A stretch of DNA of 64,000 nt from Flagellimonas yonaguniensis (GCF_029193885.1 NZ_JARFVB010000007.1:1-64000); one strand, 5' to 3'. Counted from the stretch's first letter, positions 17,700 through 27,234 are shown. Notes: generated from the letters alone by a model not told the origin. Numbers and translations: made by a program.

Positions 17700-18179
17700 T
17701 CAGTAGGTGTTTAGTACCAGCGGCAGCCTAAAACGCAGACTTACCGGGTTTCCCCTTTTCAATGCGGGCGCCACTGTGGTCAAATCGTTCAAACGTTCGG
17801 AAATTTTGGTATTGAAATCCGATATTTCGGTAAGCACGGACGTTTTTTCCTCCACATTCAATACCGAAATAAAGCCGTGCTCATCAATCAGAAAATCGAT
17901 GTATACTGTATCGTTCATATCGTTACGAACCTGAAACTTGAGTCCGGCCAATGCTTCTGAAAAATATTCAGTGATCACATTCTGGAAGCATTCCTGCTGC
18001 GCATCTTTGGGTGCCGTTTCGTCACAATCGTCAAAAAGAGGGTATTGGTCCACATCGTTCCAATCGATGGCCATCAGTTCCTCATTGACCAGTTTTTGGG
18101 CTTTGTCCTCCTTGGACTCAAACAGCTCACAGGACACGAGCAAACCCATAAAAATGATTACCAAAACAAACTTCTGCAT
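17700..18179 (-). CDS. Lipoprotein with a TonB C-terminal-like domain
   Basis: A 159-residue protein with a lipoprotein signal (FMGLLVSCELFE, lipid-modified Cys at about 17). The C-terminal part has the pattern of a TonB_C domain: VYIDFLIDEHGFISVLNV, then RLNDLTTVAPALKRGNPVSLRFRLPLVL. It lacks the usual transmembrane anchor and Pro-rich linker of TonB, so an energy-transducer role is doubtful. It lies directly upstream of ruvC. Confidence 0.65.
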   Translation of the reverse strand: MQKFVLVIIFMGLLVSCELFESKEDKAQKLVNEELMAIDWNDVDQYPLFDDCDETAPKDAQQECFQNVITEYFSEALAGLKFQVRNDMNDTVYIDFLIDEHGFISVLNVEEKTSVLTEISDFNTKISERLNDLTTVAPALKRGNPVSLRFRLPLVLNTY

Positions 18180-18223
18180 GACAGCCCCTAGAATTTGGCT
18201 GAAATTACGACATTTTGAAGAAA

Positions 18224-19375
18224 TCAGTTACTGGCAAAATGGATTTCCTCCTTTATCTCACTGATGCGGTTTCTGACCCGCTCCTTGAGCCAAGGAACTA
18301 TATCAGGATACATTTCGAGCAGTTTTTCATAATAGTTTAAGCGGGTTTCTGGGTCCTTGTAATATTCATCGGCCAAAACACAGACTTGATAGTAGTTGTA
18401 ATAGTTTTCCTTGTTTTCCTCCCATGCTTTTACATAGTAATCCATGGATTTTTTGGTCTGTCCCTTGAGTCGGGCTATGCGGCCAAGATCTGCATATTCC
18501 TGTGGAAATGTGGCCATTCGCTCCTCAATGGATTTTTCGATGTAGTATTGTGCACTGTCCAGCTCTTTTTCATCAAAATATACCTCCCCCAAACCCCTAT
18601 AGGCGGCAGCCAATTTATCCGGGAAGCCACTCAATTTTCGATAAGCCTCCAACGCCTTTTCAGGCTCCCAGTTTCGAAAATAGCAAAAGGCGAGTTTCTC
18701 GTAAACAAAAGGCTTTTCCTCCCCCAATTCCAATAATCGCTCAAAATGGGGAATGGTTTGTTTAAACTGACCATTATTAAAAAAAGCCAGGGCCTTTAAA
18801 TTGATCATGGCCACATCGTTCTCGTAAAACCGAAGCCCCATATCAATATAAACCAAGGCGGAATCCTTTATTTCCTGGCCTACATAATATTTCCCCAAGG
18901 CATATAAACTCCGTAAATGGGTGCTATCTTTTTCCACTGCGGTCTTGAAAGCCCTGTTGGCCTTGTCAGTTTGGTTCACTGACTCATAGGTACGGCCCAA
19001 ATAATAGAAATACTCTGGGTTTTCCTTTTTTGAAGAAGTCAAAGCATTGAATACTTCCAATGCTGGCTCACTTTTTTTGGTTTTCAACAATAACTTACCC
19101 AGTTCGAACCGTGCAAGGTCAAACTCTGGGTTGTTGTCCAAAACAGCCGTGTATTGGGCAATGGCCTTATCGTAATTTCCGATGGTATTGTAGGCCCGTG
19201 CTATCTGAAGATTTGATTTTTTGTCCCCAACCTTTGCATACGCATTAATGGCCGAGGTGTAATTGCCCAGAGCATATAAACTATCGGCAACGGCCAAAGC
19301 CGATGTTTGTGCACCGGCTTTGGAAAAAAACAAAATCAAAAATGTAATGTAGATGTATTTTGTTGTACGTATCAA
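18224..19375 (-). CDS. Exported tetratricopeptide-repeat protein
   Basis: A 383-residue protein with a signal peptide (ITFLILFFSKAGAQ) and about nine TPR units from residue 35 on (for example NLQIARAYNTIGNYDKAIAQY and FDLARFELGKLLLKTKKSEPAL). The only available start is TTG at 19375, since a stop codon lies two codons upstream. It is the last gene of the S41-blaI-M56 operon (23 bp after M56). TPR proteins mediate protein contacts; no partner can be named. Confidence 0.82.
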   Translation of the reverse strand: MIRTTKYIYITFLILFFSKAGAQTSALAVADSLYALGNYTSAINAYAKVGDKKSNLQIARAYNTIGNYDKAIAQYTAVLDNNPEFDLARFELGKLLLKTKKSEPALEVFNALTSSKKENPEYFYYLGRTYESVNQTDKANRAFKTAVEKDSTHLRSLYALGKYYVGQEIKDSALVYIDMGLRFYENDVAMINLKALAFFNNGQFKQTIPHFERLLELGEEKPFVYEKLAFCYFRNWEPEKALEAYRKLSGFPDKLAAAYRGLGEVYFDEKELDSAQYYIEKSIEERMATFPQEYADLGRIARLKGQTKKSMDYYVKAWEENKENYYNYYQVCVLADEYYKDPETRLNYYEKLLEMYPDIVPWLKERVRNRISEIKEEIHFASN

Positions 19376-19398
19376 TGGCTAGGATTTAGTTCTTTTGA

Positions 19399-21561
19399 TT
19401 AGTAATTGGATACTTCCACCCGTTTGTCGGGAAGGCCATTGTATTGGAATTTCAATACATCATTATCTGCGACCTCAATCAGAAAATATCCGTTAAAATT
19501 TGACATTACCCCAGATTCTTTTCCTTCAATGGAAACCACAACTCCAGATAGCCCCAGAGATTCTTTGTCAGTCACAACACCCTCAAAAAAAGTCTTCCCC
19601 TGCTTTTTAATCTTCATTCCATCCACTAATAAATAATCTTTGGAACCATTTACTGTAGAGCCTTCGGGTTGGGTTTGCAACCTAAAAGTTATCGGAATGG
19701 CAAATGGCACTTCAACCTCTTTACCTTCATGTTTCCCAGGTTGCATTTTGGGCAAGCGTTCTATAATCCGTACCGCTTCGTTTTCCAATAGTTCATGGGG
19801 CCCTCTTTTCCTTATTTGAGATATTGCACCATCTGTTCCAACCACAAAAATCACACTAACCCTACCTTGAATGCCTTGCTCCTGCGCTTCTGATGGATAT
19901 CTGAAATTCTTGCGGATATGGGCTTGGATTTTCTCTCGGAAGCAAGCTCGCTTATCTGATGCATCCTCGCAACCGGGAAATACAGGGACTTCATCAATGG
20001 TGGCAAAGGGAACTGACTTTCCAGTTTCTTGTGCTTGATCTTTGTCCTCTTCCGTTCCTTCCAATTTAAAGGTTATCGGTATGGAAAATGGCACATCCAC
20101 GGCTTTACCATCCATCATTCCGGGGCTGGACATCTGAGGGACTTTCTTAATGATCCTTACTGCTTCTTCTTCTAAAAGTTCATGGGGGCCACGTTTTCTG
20201 ATATTGGTAATGTTACCATCCGTATCTATAGTGAAAATCATTGAAACCCTACCCTGTATACCTTGTTCTTGTGCTTCTTCAGGATATCTGAAATGCTTTC
20301 TGATGTGCTCTTTGATTTTCTCAAGGAAACATGCTTTGCTATCTTCCGCACCTTCACATCCAGGGAAAACAGGCGCTTCATCTATCATTCCAAAAGGGGT
20401 TCCATTGTCCGTGACCGATTGAGATGCATCTTTGGATATCTTATCAACTTTTATGGTTTTAACAACGCCATCCTTCAATTCAATCTTGATGGCACGCTGT
20501 TCCCTATCCACTATTTCGAACAACTTGGTTTCTTTGTTCATGGCCAACTCTTCCAAAAGTTGATCTCTTTTTTCTTCCTCAACGTCTGTCAGTGCGTCCA
20601 AGTTTTCTACCTGCAATGTGATTTTTTCAGTTGAACCTTCATATCCCACAATTACCATTTCTTCCAACGCAACTGTGCTGAGATCCTCGGTGTCCGATAC
20701 CTTTTCATTCTCGCACGAGGTGTAGACCAACATCCCCAATACAAGGGGCAACAACAATACATACTTTAACTGCCATACGGCGTTCGATTTCTTTTTTTGT
20801 AACATGACTATTCGTTTTTTGATTAGTGATTTAGTAAAAAATTGATTGACAAAACTGATGTTCTGCGTATGGAACGCTTCGGACAATAGCATTTCAAAAT
20901 GTGCTTCCTTGTTTTGTTTGACGGCTTTTTCATCAGCAATGAACTCATGGAGCTCTGCAAGCCTGTTTTGGTAGATATACACCAATGGATTGAACCAGAA
21001 AACGATTCGTGCCAACTCAAAAAAGAGCAGGTCCAAGGTGTGCCATTGCTTCACATGAACCAATTCGTGAGCCAAGATGTTGGCTTCCTTGTCCTTTTTG
21101 ATTTCCTCCCCCATAAAAATGTTTCGGAAAAAGGAGAAGGCAGAGGTGCTTTTGGGCACTGTGACTTTCGTGAAGTCTTGATAATCCTCCACAACACTTC
21201 TGTAACGGAGTCTGCTTATCTGAATCAACTTGTAAGCGAACCAAATGGTGGCCAAAATACTTCCCGTTCCCAAAACCAAATACGGCCAGGAAATACGCTC
21301 CAAAAAACTGGTCTCCTCTACGCCTGGTCCAAGGACCACTCCATTCAATTGTGCAAGAAATACCGTTGTGGTCTCCAGCTCCTGTGGCATAGCGGTCTGT
21401 AGGGCTTGAATCTTTACCCAAGGTAAGACAAGAGAAAGTGCAAACGTACCCAGCAGATATGCACGGTTCCATTGAAAAAAGGTCTCTTTCTTTAGAAAAA
21501 GGTCGTAAGCCAATAAAAAGACGAGCTGAAAAGCCAGGGCTTCCAATATGTAAGTAATCAT
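19399..21561 (-). CDS. M56 membrane peptidase with two tandem TonB C-terminal domains
   Basis: A 720-residue BlaR1-like sensor. Membrane helices occur near 3-20, 33-50 and 92-112, the zinc motif HELVH is at 165-169, and a further membrane helix is at about 268-286. Its periplasmic half carries two near-identical TonB_C modules (about 395-505 and 515-635), each starting with DE-PVFPGCE and containing EAQEQGIQGRVS and IRKRGPHELLE. A carboxypeptidase-regulatory-like domain ends the protein (about 653-720). The start overlaps the blaI stop by 4 bp. By family analogy it relieves repression by BlaI; the TonB_C modules suggest coupling to outer-membrane transport, which is inference. Confidence 0.85.
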   Translation of the reverse strand: MITYILEALAFQLVFLLAYDLFLKKETFFQWNRAYLLGTFALSLVLPWVKIQALQTAMPQELETTTVFLAQLNGVVLGPGVEETSFLERISWPYLVLGTGSILATIWFAYKLIQISRLRYRSVVEDYQDFTKVTVPKSTSAFSFFRNIFMGEEIKKDKEANILAHELVHVKQWHTLDLLFFELARIVFWFNPLVYIYQNRLAELHEFIADEKAVKQNKEAHFEMLLSEAFHTQNISFVNQFFTKSLIKKRIVMLQKKKSNAVWQLKYVLLLPLVLGMLVYTSCENEKVSDTEDLSTVALEEMVIVGYEGSTEKITLQVENLDALTDVEEEKRDQLLEELAMNKETKLFEIVDREQRAIKIELKDGVVKTIKVDKISKDASQSVTDNGTPFGMIDEAPVFPGCEGAEDSKACFLEKIKEHIRKHFRYPEEAQEQGIQGRVSMIFTIDTDGNITNIRKRGPHELLEEEAVRIIKKVPQMSSPGMMDGKAVDVPFSIPITFKLEGTEEDKDQAQETGKSVPFATIDEVPVFPGCEDASDKRACFREKIQAHIRKNFRYPSEAQEQGIQGRVSVIFVVGTDGAISQIRKRGPHELLENEAVRIIERLPKMQPGKHEGKEVEVPFAIPITFRLQTQPEGSTVNGSKDYLLVDGMKIKKQGKTFFEGVVTDKESLGLSGVVVSIEGKESGVMSNFNGYFLIEVADNDVLKFQYNGLPDKRVEVSNY

Positions 21562-21920
21562 TGCTCTTTATCCTTAATGTTCTTCATAATCTCTTCGAGT
21601 TCCTTCAAGCTGATATCGTTTTTCTTCATAAAAAAGGATACCATACTGCTAAACGATCCTTGGAAATAACCATCCATTAACGTATTCAACCTTTGGTTGC
21701 TGTACTCTTCCTTCTTCATCAAAGGAAAGTACACATGTCCCTTGCCCACTTTTTCGTGTGAAACAAAACCTTTGTCCTCCAAAATCCTGACAATGGTGGA
21801 TACGGTATTATAGGCTGGTTTGGGCTCTGGCAATTCTTCCAAAATGGCGGCGACATTCCCTTTCTCAATTTTCCAGAGGAGCTGCATTACTTCTTCTTCT
21901 GCTTTTGTCAACTGTTTCAT
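21558..21920 (-). CDS. BlaI/MecI/CopY-family transcriptional repressor (second copy)
   Basis: A 120-residue winged-helix repressor similar in layout to the one at 8046 (MKQLTKAEEEVMQLLWKIEK, PEPKPAYNTVSTIVRILEDKG). It sits between an S41 peptidase (12-bp gap) and its M56 partner (4-bp overlap). The likely operator is the pair of ACTAAnnnnTTAGT dyads upstream of the S41 gene. Confidence 0.9.
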   Translation of the reverse strand: MKQLTKAEEEVMQLLWKIEKGNVAAILEELPEPKPAYNTVSTIVRILEDKGFVSHEKVGKGHVYFPLMKKEEYSNQRLNTLMDGYFQGSFSSMVSFFMKKNDISLKELEEIMKNIKDKEQ

Positions 21921-21932
21921 TTTAATTCTGAT

Positions 21933-24206
21933 TTAGTTGTTTCTTGCCAATTTTAGAGCTTTCTCCAAGAATTCATCCTTTCCTTGCTTGACCCCTTCAA
22001 TGGTTTTGGTTAAATAAATATCTGGGAGAACACCAATGGCATGGTGTTGGGTTCCATCGTGCTTTACTACTTTCATCCCTGTCCATACAATCCTTATTTT
22101 GCCGGGCAGGTCAAAGTAGTTTATATTTCCGTTGGTACCTGCGGTGGGCTGTCCTATTATCGTGGCTAGGTCATATCCCTCGATATAGCCCATATAGCTT
22201 TCTGCATAACTGATGGCCCTTCCGTCTGTAATAAAAATTACATTCTTGTCTCCCAAATAAGGTTCCATGGTGGGCATGTTCCATTGAAATTGCTCAAATT
22301 CATCTAAATTCTCTCGATTAGGTGCTACAATTCTTGGCACACTCATCCAACCCATGGTAGTGTCCTTGGATTTCAACAAGTGTGAAATGAAATCGTGATT
22401 GCCTTTGGGATAGCCTCTTAAATCACAAATAATGGCCTTACTATTTTCCAGTTGGGGCATTAATTGGTTAATGGTATCCATTTCGATGACATCGAGATTT
22501 ATGTAAACTACACCATCGTCGTAAATTTTGTATCTGTCCTTAATTTTTCCTTTAGTTCCCTTTGATCGTAAATCATGGTCTCTAACAAGCGTAACTTCCT
22601 TATTGTTTACCTTGACTACGAGTTCGGAATCTTTTACACCTTTTAAACTTTCTGTCTTGGCACGATAATCTAGCCATCCTTTTGTACCTGCCGATATTCT
22701 CGACTCCACTTCATCAAAATATGTTTTACTCGAAAGCCCATTTATATGTGTGATAACATCTCCAACCTTTAAGGGCACGGTAGCATAAACCTCCGTTACC
22801 ACCAATTTATCACCAATCCATTCCCATGAAATGGGAGGCGAATATTTTTGGTTGTTGGACGCGCTCACTCGCACATGGCCATCTTTTAATTTCGCCGTAA
22901 ACTTTTGAAGTGTCACCAAATGGTCTTGCAAAGTTGAATCTTGATATGAACGGTTCAGTGCGGAATTTAGGTCTTGGTTCCAGTTGGTTCCCACCACATC
23001 ATAATAAGGATAGAAGTGTTGGAATACATTATAGACATTTATGATGTTGCCCAGTCTGAAAGCCAAATCGTCTGGGCTTAGTTCTAAGTCCGAAATGCTT
23101 TTCCGTAAGACTCTTAAATCTTCACTGTTTGAAACTGGAAAGGTTCCTTTTTCATTTGCGTACAATGCCAAAGGTATCCGGCAAAAAATATTGGGGGCAA
23201 GTTCATCTTTATATACTGCTCCAATATTTCGGTCATAGTCAAATAGTTTATCGCCAGTGGTATTTTCGAATTTTCCGTAATAAGTAACCTCCAAGGATTG
23301 TTCTCCTTGCACATGGTCATCTTTATCCATGTCAAATCGATACCCTTTCCCAACAGCTTTCCATTTGGCAACTCCGTCCTCGTCCCCCTGTTCTTCAAAA
23401 TCCGAATTTTCAAAAGGAATATCGATCCATTCCCCATTATCTTCATAAGAAAGCTTTACATCATCGACCCACATTCTTCCTTTTCCGTTGAGAAAAAAAC
23501 CGAAAAATATCTTGTCCGTTATAGAGCTCGCTTCACCACTCAGCTCATATTGTTGCCACCCATCTTTTGGCAAAATAGGTTCCTCCATCATATTTTGAAA
23601 AAAACCCATACCACCATCCGTTTTGTCTTCCCTGATCCAAAGATGTCCCGTTCCCTCAGAGTCTTTTGACAGCTTTACCCAAGCTGAATATTTAATCTTC
23701 TTATTCTGATATTTTTTTCCATCCAGAGCATTTATCAGATTGCCCATTTGAGCAGAAACATCGATTTTCTCTGACCTATTTACCCTAACACTTTTGTATA
23801 TCCCTCTTTTATTGGCCATTCCATAGCCCAACCCCTTATGCTGCCAATAGATCAAATCGTAATTCCCTGAATCATTTTTGGGTGTCAAAACAGCATTGTC
23901 AAAATCTTTTTGCTTGTCCTTTTCACCATAAATCCTAACTGTCGGCGCAATGGGCTCAAACAACTCCTTTAATGTCAAAACCAACTCATCATCCGTTTTA
24001 CAATCTACCACCTTACCTGCCCCGTACATAGCGAACTTGTCCCAATCCATTTCATGGGCCTCATCGCTAGGATGAAAGTATTTGACATAACCGTACAATT
24101 TGGAAAATGTGGTCAGGTTTTTAATTTTTCTGTCTTCCTGCTCGCAACAGCCTAGAAAAATCAAAACCATAATAATGAGATAGAATACTTTATTTCGATG
24201 AATCAA
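21933..24206 (-). CDS. S41-family (tail-specific) peptidase lipoprotein
   Basis: A 757-residue protein. The lipoprotein signal is VLIFLGCCEQ (lipid Cys about 20-21). An N-terminal beta-sandwich-like region (about 100-320, WVDDVKLSYED, YSAWVKLSKDSE) may bind substrate. A PDZ-like segment follows (DKLVVTEVYATVPLKVGDVITHING), then the S41 domain with ICDLRGYPKGNHDF and FITDGRAISYAESYMGY, whose Ser is the likely nucleophile. TTG at 24206 is taken as the start because it supplies the positively charged signal N-terminus; the first ATG would begin inside the hydrophobic core. It is the first gene of the second BlaI/M56 operon, so it is probably induced by the same signal. Confidence 0.82.
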   Translation of the reverse strand: MIHRNKVFYLIIMVLIFLGCCEQEDRKIKNLTTFSKLYGYVKYFHPSDEAHEMDWDKFAMYGAGKVVDCKTDDELVLTLKELFEPIAPTVRIYGEKDKQKDFDNAVLTPKNDSGNYDLIYWQHKGLGYGMANKRGIYKSVRVNRSEKIDVSAQMGNLINALDGKKYQNKKIKYSAWVKLSKDSEGTGHLWIREDKTDGGMGFFQNMMEEPILPKDGWQQYELSGEASSITDKIFFGFFLNGKGRMWVDDVKLSYEDNGEWIDIPFENSDFEEQGDEDGVAKWKAVGKGYRFDMDKDDHVQGEQSLEVTYYGKFENTTGDKLFDYDRNIGAVYKDELAPNIFCRIPLALYANEKGTFPVSNSEDLRVLRKSISDLELSPDDLAFRLGNIINVYNVFQHFYPYYDVVGTNWNQDLNSALNRSYQDSTLQDHLVTLQKFTAKLKDGHVRVSASNNQKYSPPISWEWIGDKLVVTEVYATVPLKVGDVITHINGLSSKTYFDEVESRISAGTKGWLDYRAKTESLKGVKDSELVVKVNNKEVTLVRDHDLRSKGTKGKIKDRYKIYDDGVVYINLDVIEMDTINQLMPQLENSKAIICDLRGYPKGNHDFISHLLKSKDTTMGWMSVPRIVAPNRENLDEFEQFQWNMPTMEPYLGDKNVIFITDGRAISYAESYMGYIEGYDLATIIGQPTAGTNGNINYFDLPGKIRIVWTGMKVVKHDGTQHHAIGVLPDIYLTKTIEGVKQGKDEFLEKALKLARNN

Positions 24207-24233
24207 AATTGGTATTGTTAATGGTTAACGCAT

Positions 24234-24273
24234 CAAATATAACTAAATATTTAGTTTAAACTAATTTTTTAGT
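24234..24273 (-). promoter_or_regulatory. Promoter with two ACTAA-N4-TTAGT operator dyads
   Basis: On the minus strand a -7 element TATATTTG lies at 24241-24234. Directly upstream are two dyads of the form ACTAAnnnnTTAGT, at 24242-24255 and 24260-24273, with centres 18 bp apart; the second covers the -33 position. The predicted transcript start is about 20 bp upstream of the S41 start codon. They are probable binding sites for the BlaI encoded at 21558. Confidence 0.65.
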
Positions 24274-24280
24274 TAAAAAA

Positions 24281-24317
24281 TGGATTAAAAATCCGCCAGC
24301 GTAGTATACTGGCGGAT
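24281..24317 (-). terminator. Terminator of the TonB-dependent receptor gene
   Basis: The 9-bp perfect stem ATCCGCCAG / CTGGCGGAT, followed on the minus strand by a T-run, ends the 24324-26549 gene just before the promoter of the S41 operon. Confidence 0.85.
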
Positions 24318-24323
24318 AATTAT

Positions 24324-26549
24324 TTAGAAAGTTACGGTAACCTTTCCTCGTAAATAAAAAGGTGAGCCCGGGGTAAAATGAATCTCTTCAAAAGAGTTCG
24401 GTTCATTGAACAAACGGCTCTCCGTAGCGAATTGTGTTTCGTTCCATTCAGTGTCGAACAGGTTTTCCACAATCAATCCAAAAGTCCAATTGTTCACACT
24501 ATAATTGAGTGTGGCATCGGTCACAAAATAGCCTTCGGCCACTATGGAGTTGTCCTCATTGGCAGGTCTATCATCGATATACCTGTAGTTCAATCCTCCT
24601 GAAAAGCCTTGATCACCTCCCATGGTAAGACCACCGACCATCGTGAAATCGGGTGCCAAGGGTATGTAATCTTCCCCATCTGCCTCTTCAGTGCTACGGG
24701 CATGGGTGTAGTTGGCATCGGTATAAAGGTAAAGCCAATCCATGGGCTGGTATCTTGCCCCTACTTCGAGCCCCATTCTTCTGGTTTTTCCGCTAGGTTC
24801 CACAATACCTGCGTCACCTACGTACACAAACTCTTGATCCAAGAACAAGGTCCACAATGTAGCGTTCAAGACCAATTTATCCGCTGGTTTTATAATGGTT
24901 CCCAAATCCACCCCGTAGGCGGCAGGTAGAATCTCTTCACCTTCGTTTGCCACGACCACTCGGGTATCATTGGAGTGAAAGCCAATACCTGTCTTCAAGA
25001 ATAACTGAGTGTTCTCGTTTAAACTAAAAATGGTGTTGAATTTAGGGCTAAAAGCCACTTTTTCTTCACTACGGCTATCGTACAGTTCGTTCATCTTATT
25101 GATGTAATCGAAACTGAAGTAATCCAACCGCAGGGCGGGTTCAAACGTAAATTTGCCCGATTTGAACTCTGCTCCGGCAAAAGCGTAACCATTTACCTCA
25201 TCGACATCGCCATAGGCCAAACGATTCAACAATTCTTGACGGTTCAAGGTATGCGACAATTGGTTGTCGTCCACATTATCGTATCTAAAACCGATTCCTG
25301 CATGGTACTTGAATCCCGTTTCGCCCAAATTGGCCGAATTGTTCTGAAAAACCATCTTGGCACCCGCCATTAATCGGTCTTCAAACTGCTTGATCTGGTC
25401 ACCGTTCACAGGGTCGTCCAAGAAAAAGGTAAAGTTGGAATAAAGCTCAAAATCGTAATGGGACACAAATGCCATGGTGTTGAGCGATTTGCCTGTTCCA
25501 AGATTCTTGTTATGGTTCAATACAAAATTGGTCCTGCTCGTTTGTCCGCCCTCGGTATCATCAATGGCTCCAAAACGGCCAATCAATCCCTGATCCACGG
25601 CACGTTGCGGTATTTGGCCCGATGCATCCCACTTACTGGAAAAGTGCGAAGCCGTCAACAACAACTCCTGATCTCCTGGCAGCGCATATCTATATCGTCC
25701 CAAAATGTTGATTCTATTAAAATTCTGAGGCGAATCAAACGGACCATCCGTCAAATACAGTTCGGAAGCCAAGTAGGCATTGCTGTTTTGATTGTCCATC
25801 ACATTGAACATTCCCATAAACCTACGTGCGCCAAACTGCCCCACTTCGGTGGACAACATACTTTTGTCCAGGCTTTTTCTCAGCTTTAAGTTCACATAAC
25901 CGGCGGTATTAAAGTTCCCTTGATCAGCGTAATAGGGTCCTTTTCCAAAGTTTACATTTTCTATGGTCTCCGGAATCACAAAGTGAAGGTCCGCGTACCC
26001 CTGTCCGTGGGCATGGGACACCATGTTTACGGGCATACCGTCCACATTGATGGCCACATCGGTTCCATGATCCACATCAAAACCTCGCAAGAATATCTGC
26101 TCGGCCTTTCCCCCACCAGCGTGTTGGCCAATGATCAGGCCAGGGACCTTTCTTAAAATTTCCTGTGAGGATTTTACAGGATTCGTTTTCACATCAACAT
26201 CCACCACTCTGCTCAAGGCATCCACTTCGGATACCAAAACCACTTGATCTAAAGAAATAGAGCTCTCTTCAAGGACAATGGTAATCGGGTCTTGCAAATC
26301 TGATTGGCTCACCACTTTCGTTTGAGTGGCATAACCGAGTTTTGAAAAATAAACAGTATCGTTTGCCGAAGTCCTGCCAAGAACAAAATGCCCAGTACCA
26401 TCGGTGTGGCTATGTTGGCCGCTGGTCTTGTTGAAAATTCCAGCATCCTCTATCGGGGAACCAGTTACATCCACCAGCTTCCCCTTTATGTTTTGTGCAG
26501 CGATAGTGCCCATGAACAACATGGACAGTGCCGCCATAAAATATTTCAT
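24324..26549 (-). CDS. TonB-dependent outer membrane receptor
   Basis: A 741-residue outer membrane channel. Signal peptide about 1-18, then a carboxypeptidase-like domain (about 19-105, IKGKLVDVTGSPIEDAGIFN), the plug (about 118-225, SSQEILRKVPGLIIGQHAG and IFLRGFDVDHGTDVAINVDG) and a beta-barrel ending in an aromatic residue (LRGKVTVTF). Substrate uptake uses TonB energy. A His-containing segment, SGQHSHTDGTGH, and the His-rich gene upstream suggest a metal-ion substrate, which is inference only. Confidence 0.9.
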   Translation of the reverse strand: MKYFMAALSMLFMGTIAAQNIKGKLVDVTGSPIEDAGIFNKTSGQHSHTDGTGHFVLGRTSANDTVYFSKLGYATQTKVVSQSDLQDPITIVLEESSISLDQVVLVSEVDALSRVVDVDVKTNPVKSSQEILRKVPGLIIGQHAGGGKAEQIFLRGFDVDHGTDVAINVDGMPVNMVSHAHGQGYADLHFVIPETIENVNFGKGPYYADQGNFNTAGYVNLKLRKSLDKSMLSTEVGQFGARRFMGMFNVMDNQNSNAYLASELYLTDGPFDSPQNFNRINILGRYRYALPGDQELLLTASHFSSKWDASGQIPQRAVDQGLIGRFGAIDDTEGGQTSRTNFVLNHNKNLGTGKSLNTMAFVSHYDFELYSNFTFFLDDPVNGDQIKQFEDRLMAGAKMVFQNNSANLGETGFKYHAGIGFRYDNVDDNQLSHTLNRQELLNRLAYGDVDEVNGYAFAGAEFKSGKFTFEPALRLDYFSFDYINKMNELYDSRSEEKVAFSPKFNTIFSLNENTQLFLKTGIGFHSNDTRVVVANEGEEILPAAYGVDLGTIIKPADKLVLNATLWTLFLDQEFVYVGDAGIVEPSGKTRRMGLEVGARYQPMDWLYLYTDANYTHARSTEEADGEDYIPLAPDFTMVGGLTMGGDQGFSGGLNYRYIDDRPANEDNSIVAEGYFVTDATLNYSVNNWTFGLIVENLFDTEWNETQFATESRLFNEPNSFEEIHFTPGSPFYLRGKVTVTF

Positions 26550-26603
26550 GTCGTTGTCTTTTAATTTGATTTGTGTAAAATTATCTCTCTAATTCATCAA
26601 AAA

Positions 26604-26700
26604 ACTGAAGAAGGGGCATGCTGAACTCGTTTCAGCATCCCACAACAAATATTCTGATATTCATGTGACCCTGAAACAAGTTCAAGGTGACGAATTCAAA
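26604..26700. repeat. Dispersed intergenic repeat related to GCTGAACTCGTTTCAGC
   Basis: Contains the interrupted palindrome GCTGAACTCGTTTCAGC and, further on, an inverted related unit (CCTGAAACAAGTTCAAGG). Similar unit families are common between genes of Flavobacteriaceae. No coding potential. Confidence 0.6.
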
Positions 26701-26729
26701 ACTCATTTGAAAAATTAGTTCAGCTTAAT

Positions 26730-27203
26730 TCAACTATGTTGGGGAGGTGGCGTGGTAACGCTTTGCGACCAAAAAGAAGTCATACATTGATAAACCCAAT
26801 TTCCGTTACCGATTGGCAGCGTTTTAATTTCTGATGCAATACGGATTTCTTTAACAAAATGTTTATCCAATTTAAGGGTAAAATCATCCTTGGATTCTTG
26901 TTCATCCGTCTGGCTGGCCTCCAATAAATCCTTTAAGGCTTCCAAAGCTTCGTGTGAATGGCCCACCATGGCCTCTAGCGATGAATAATCAATGGCTTCG
27001 TGATCCGATGCAAAATTATGATGGTGTGTCTTGGGAGCCAAAACGTGAGACACCTCGTGAAGGGTCTCCAACACCAGTCCATTAAAAAGTCCGAGTAAAT
27101 AGAACAGACACATCGCAGCGCATCCCATTCGGATGAACTTTGATTTTGTATGTGTTTTTTTTGGTTTCACGGCTTTTTGATAAGCAGTTTCAAATTTACC
27201 CAC
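26730..27203 (-). CDS. Small His-rich membrane-anchored protein
   Basis: A 157-residue protein of unknown family. One hydrophobic segment (about 29-46, CAAMCLFYLLGLFNGLVLET) is followed by a His-rich stretch with EVSHVLAPKTHHHNFASDHE and HSHEALEALK. The rest is acidic and helical, ending with CMTSFWSQ and a Pro-rich tail. The reading opens with GTG at 27203; no in-frame ATG occurs before the hydrophobic segment. It lies upstream of the TonB receptor on the same strand. The His cluster would suit binding of Zn, Cu or Ni at the periplasmic face. Confidence 0.6.
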   Translation of the reverse strand: MGKFETAYQKAVKPKKTHTKSKFIRMGCAAMCLFYLLGLFNGLVLETLHEVSHVLAPKTHHHNFASDHEAIDYSSLEAMVGHSHEALEALKDLLEASQTDEQESKDDFTLKLDKHFVKEIRIASEIKTLPIGNGNWVYQCMTSFWSQSVTTPPPQHS

Positions 27204-27234
27204 GAAAAAATTAACATCAGGGTTTTATTTTGAT

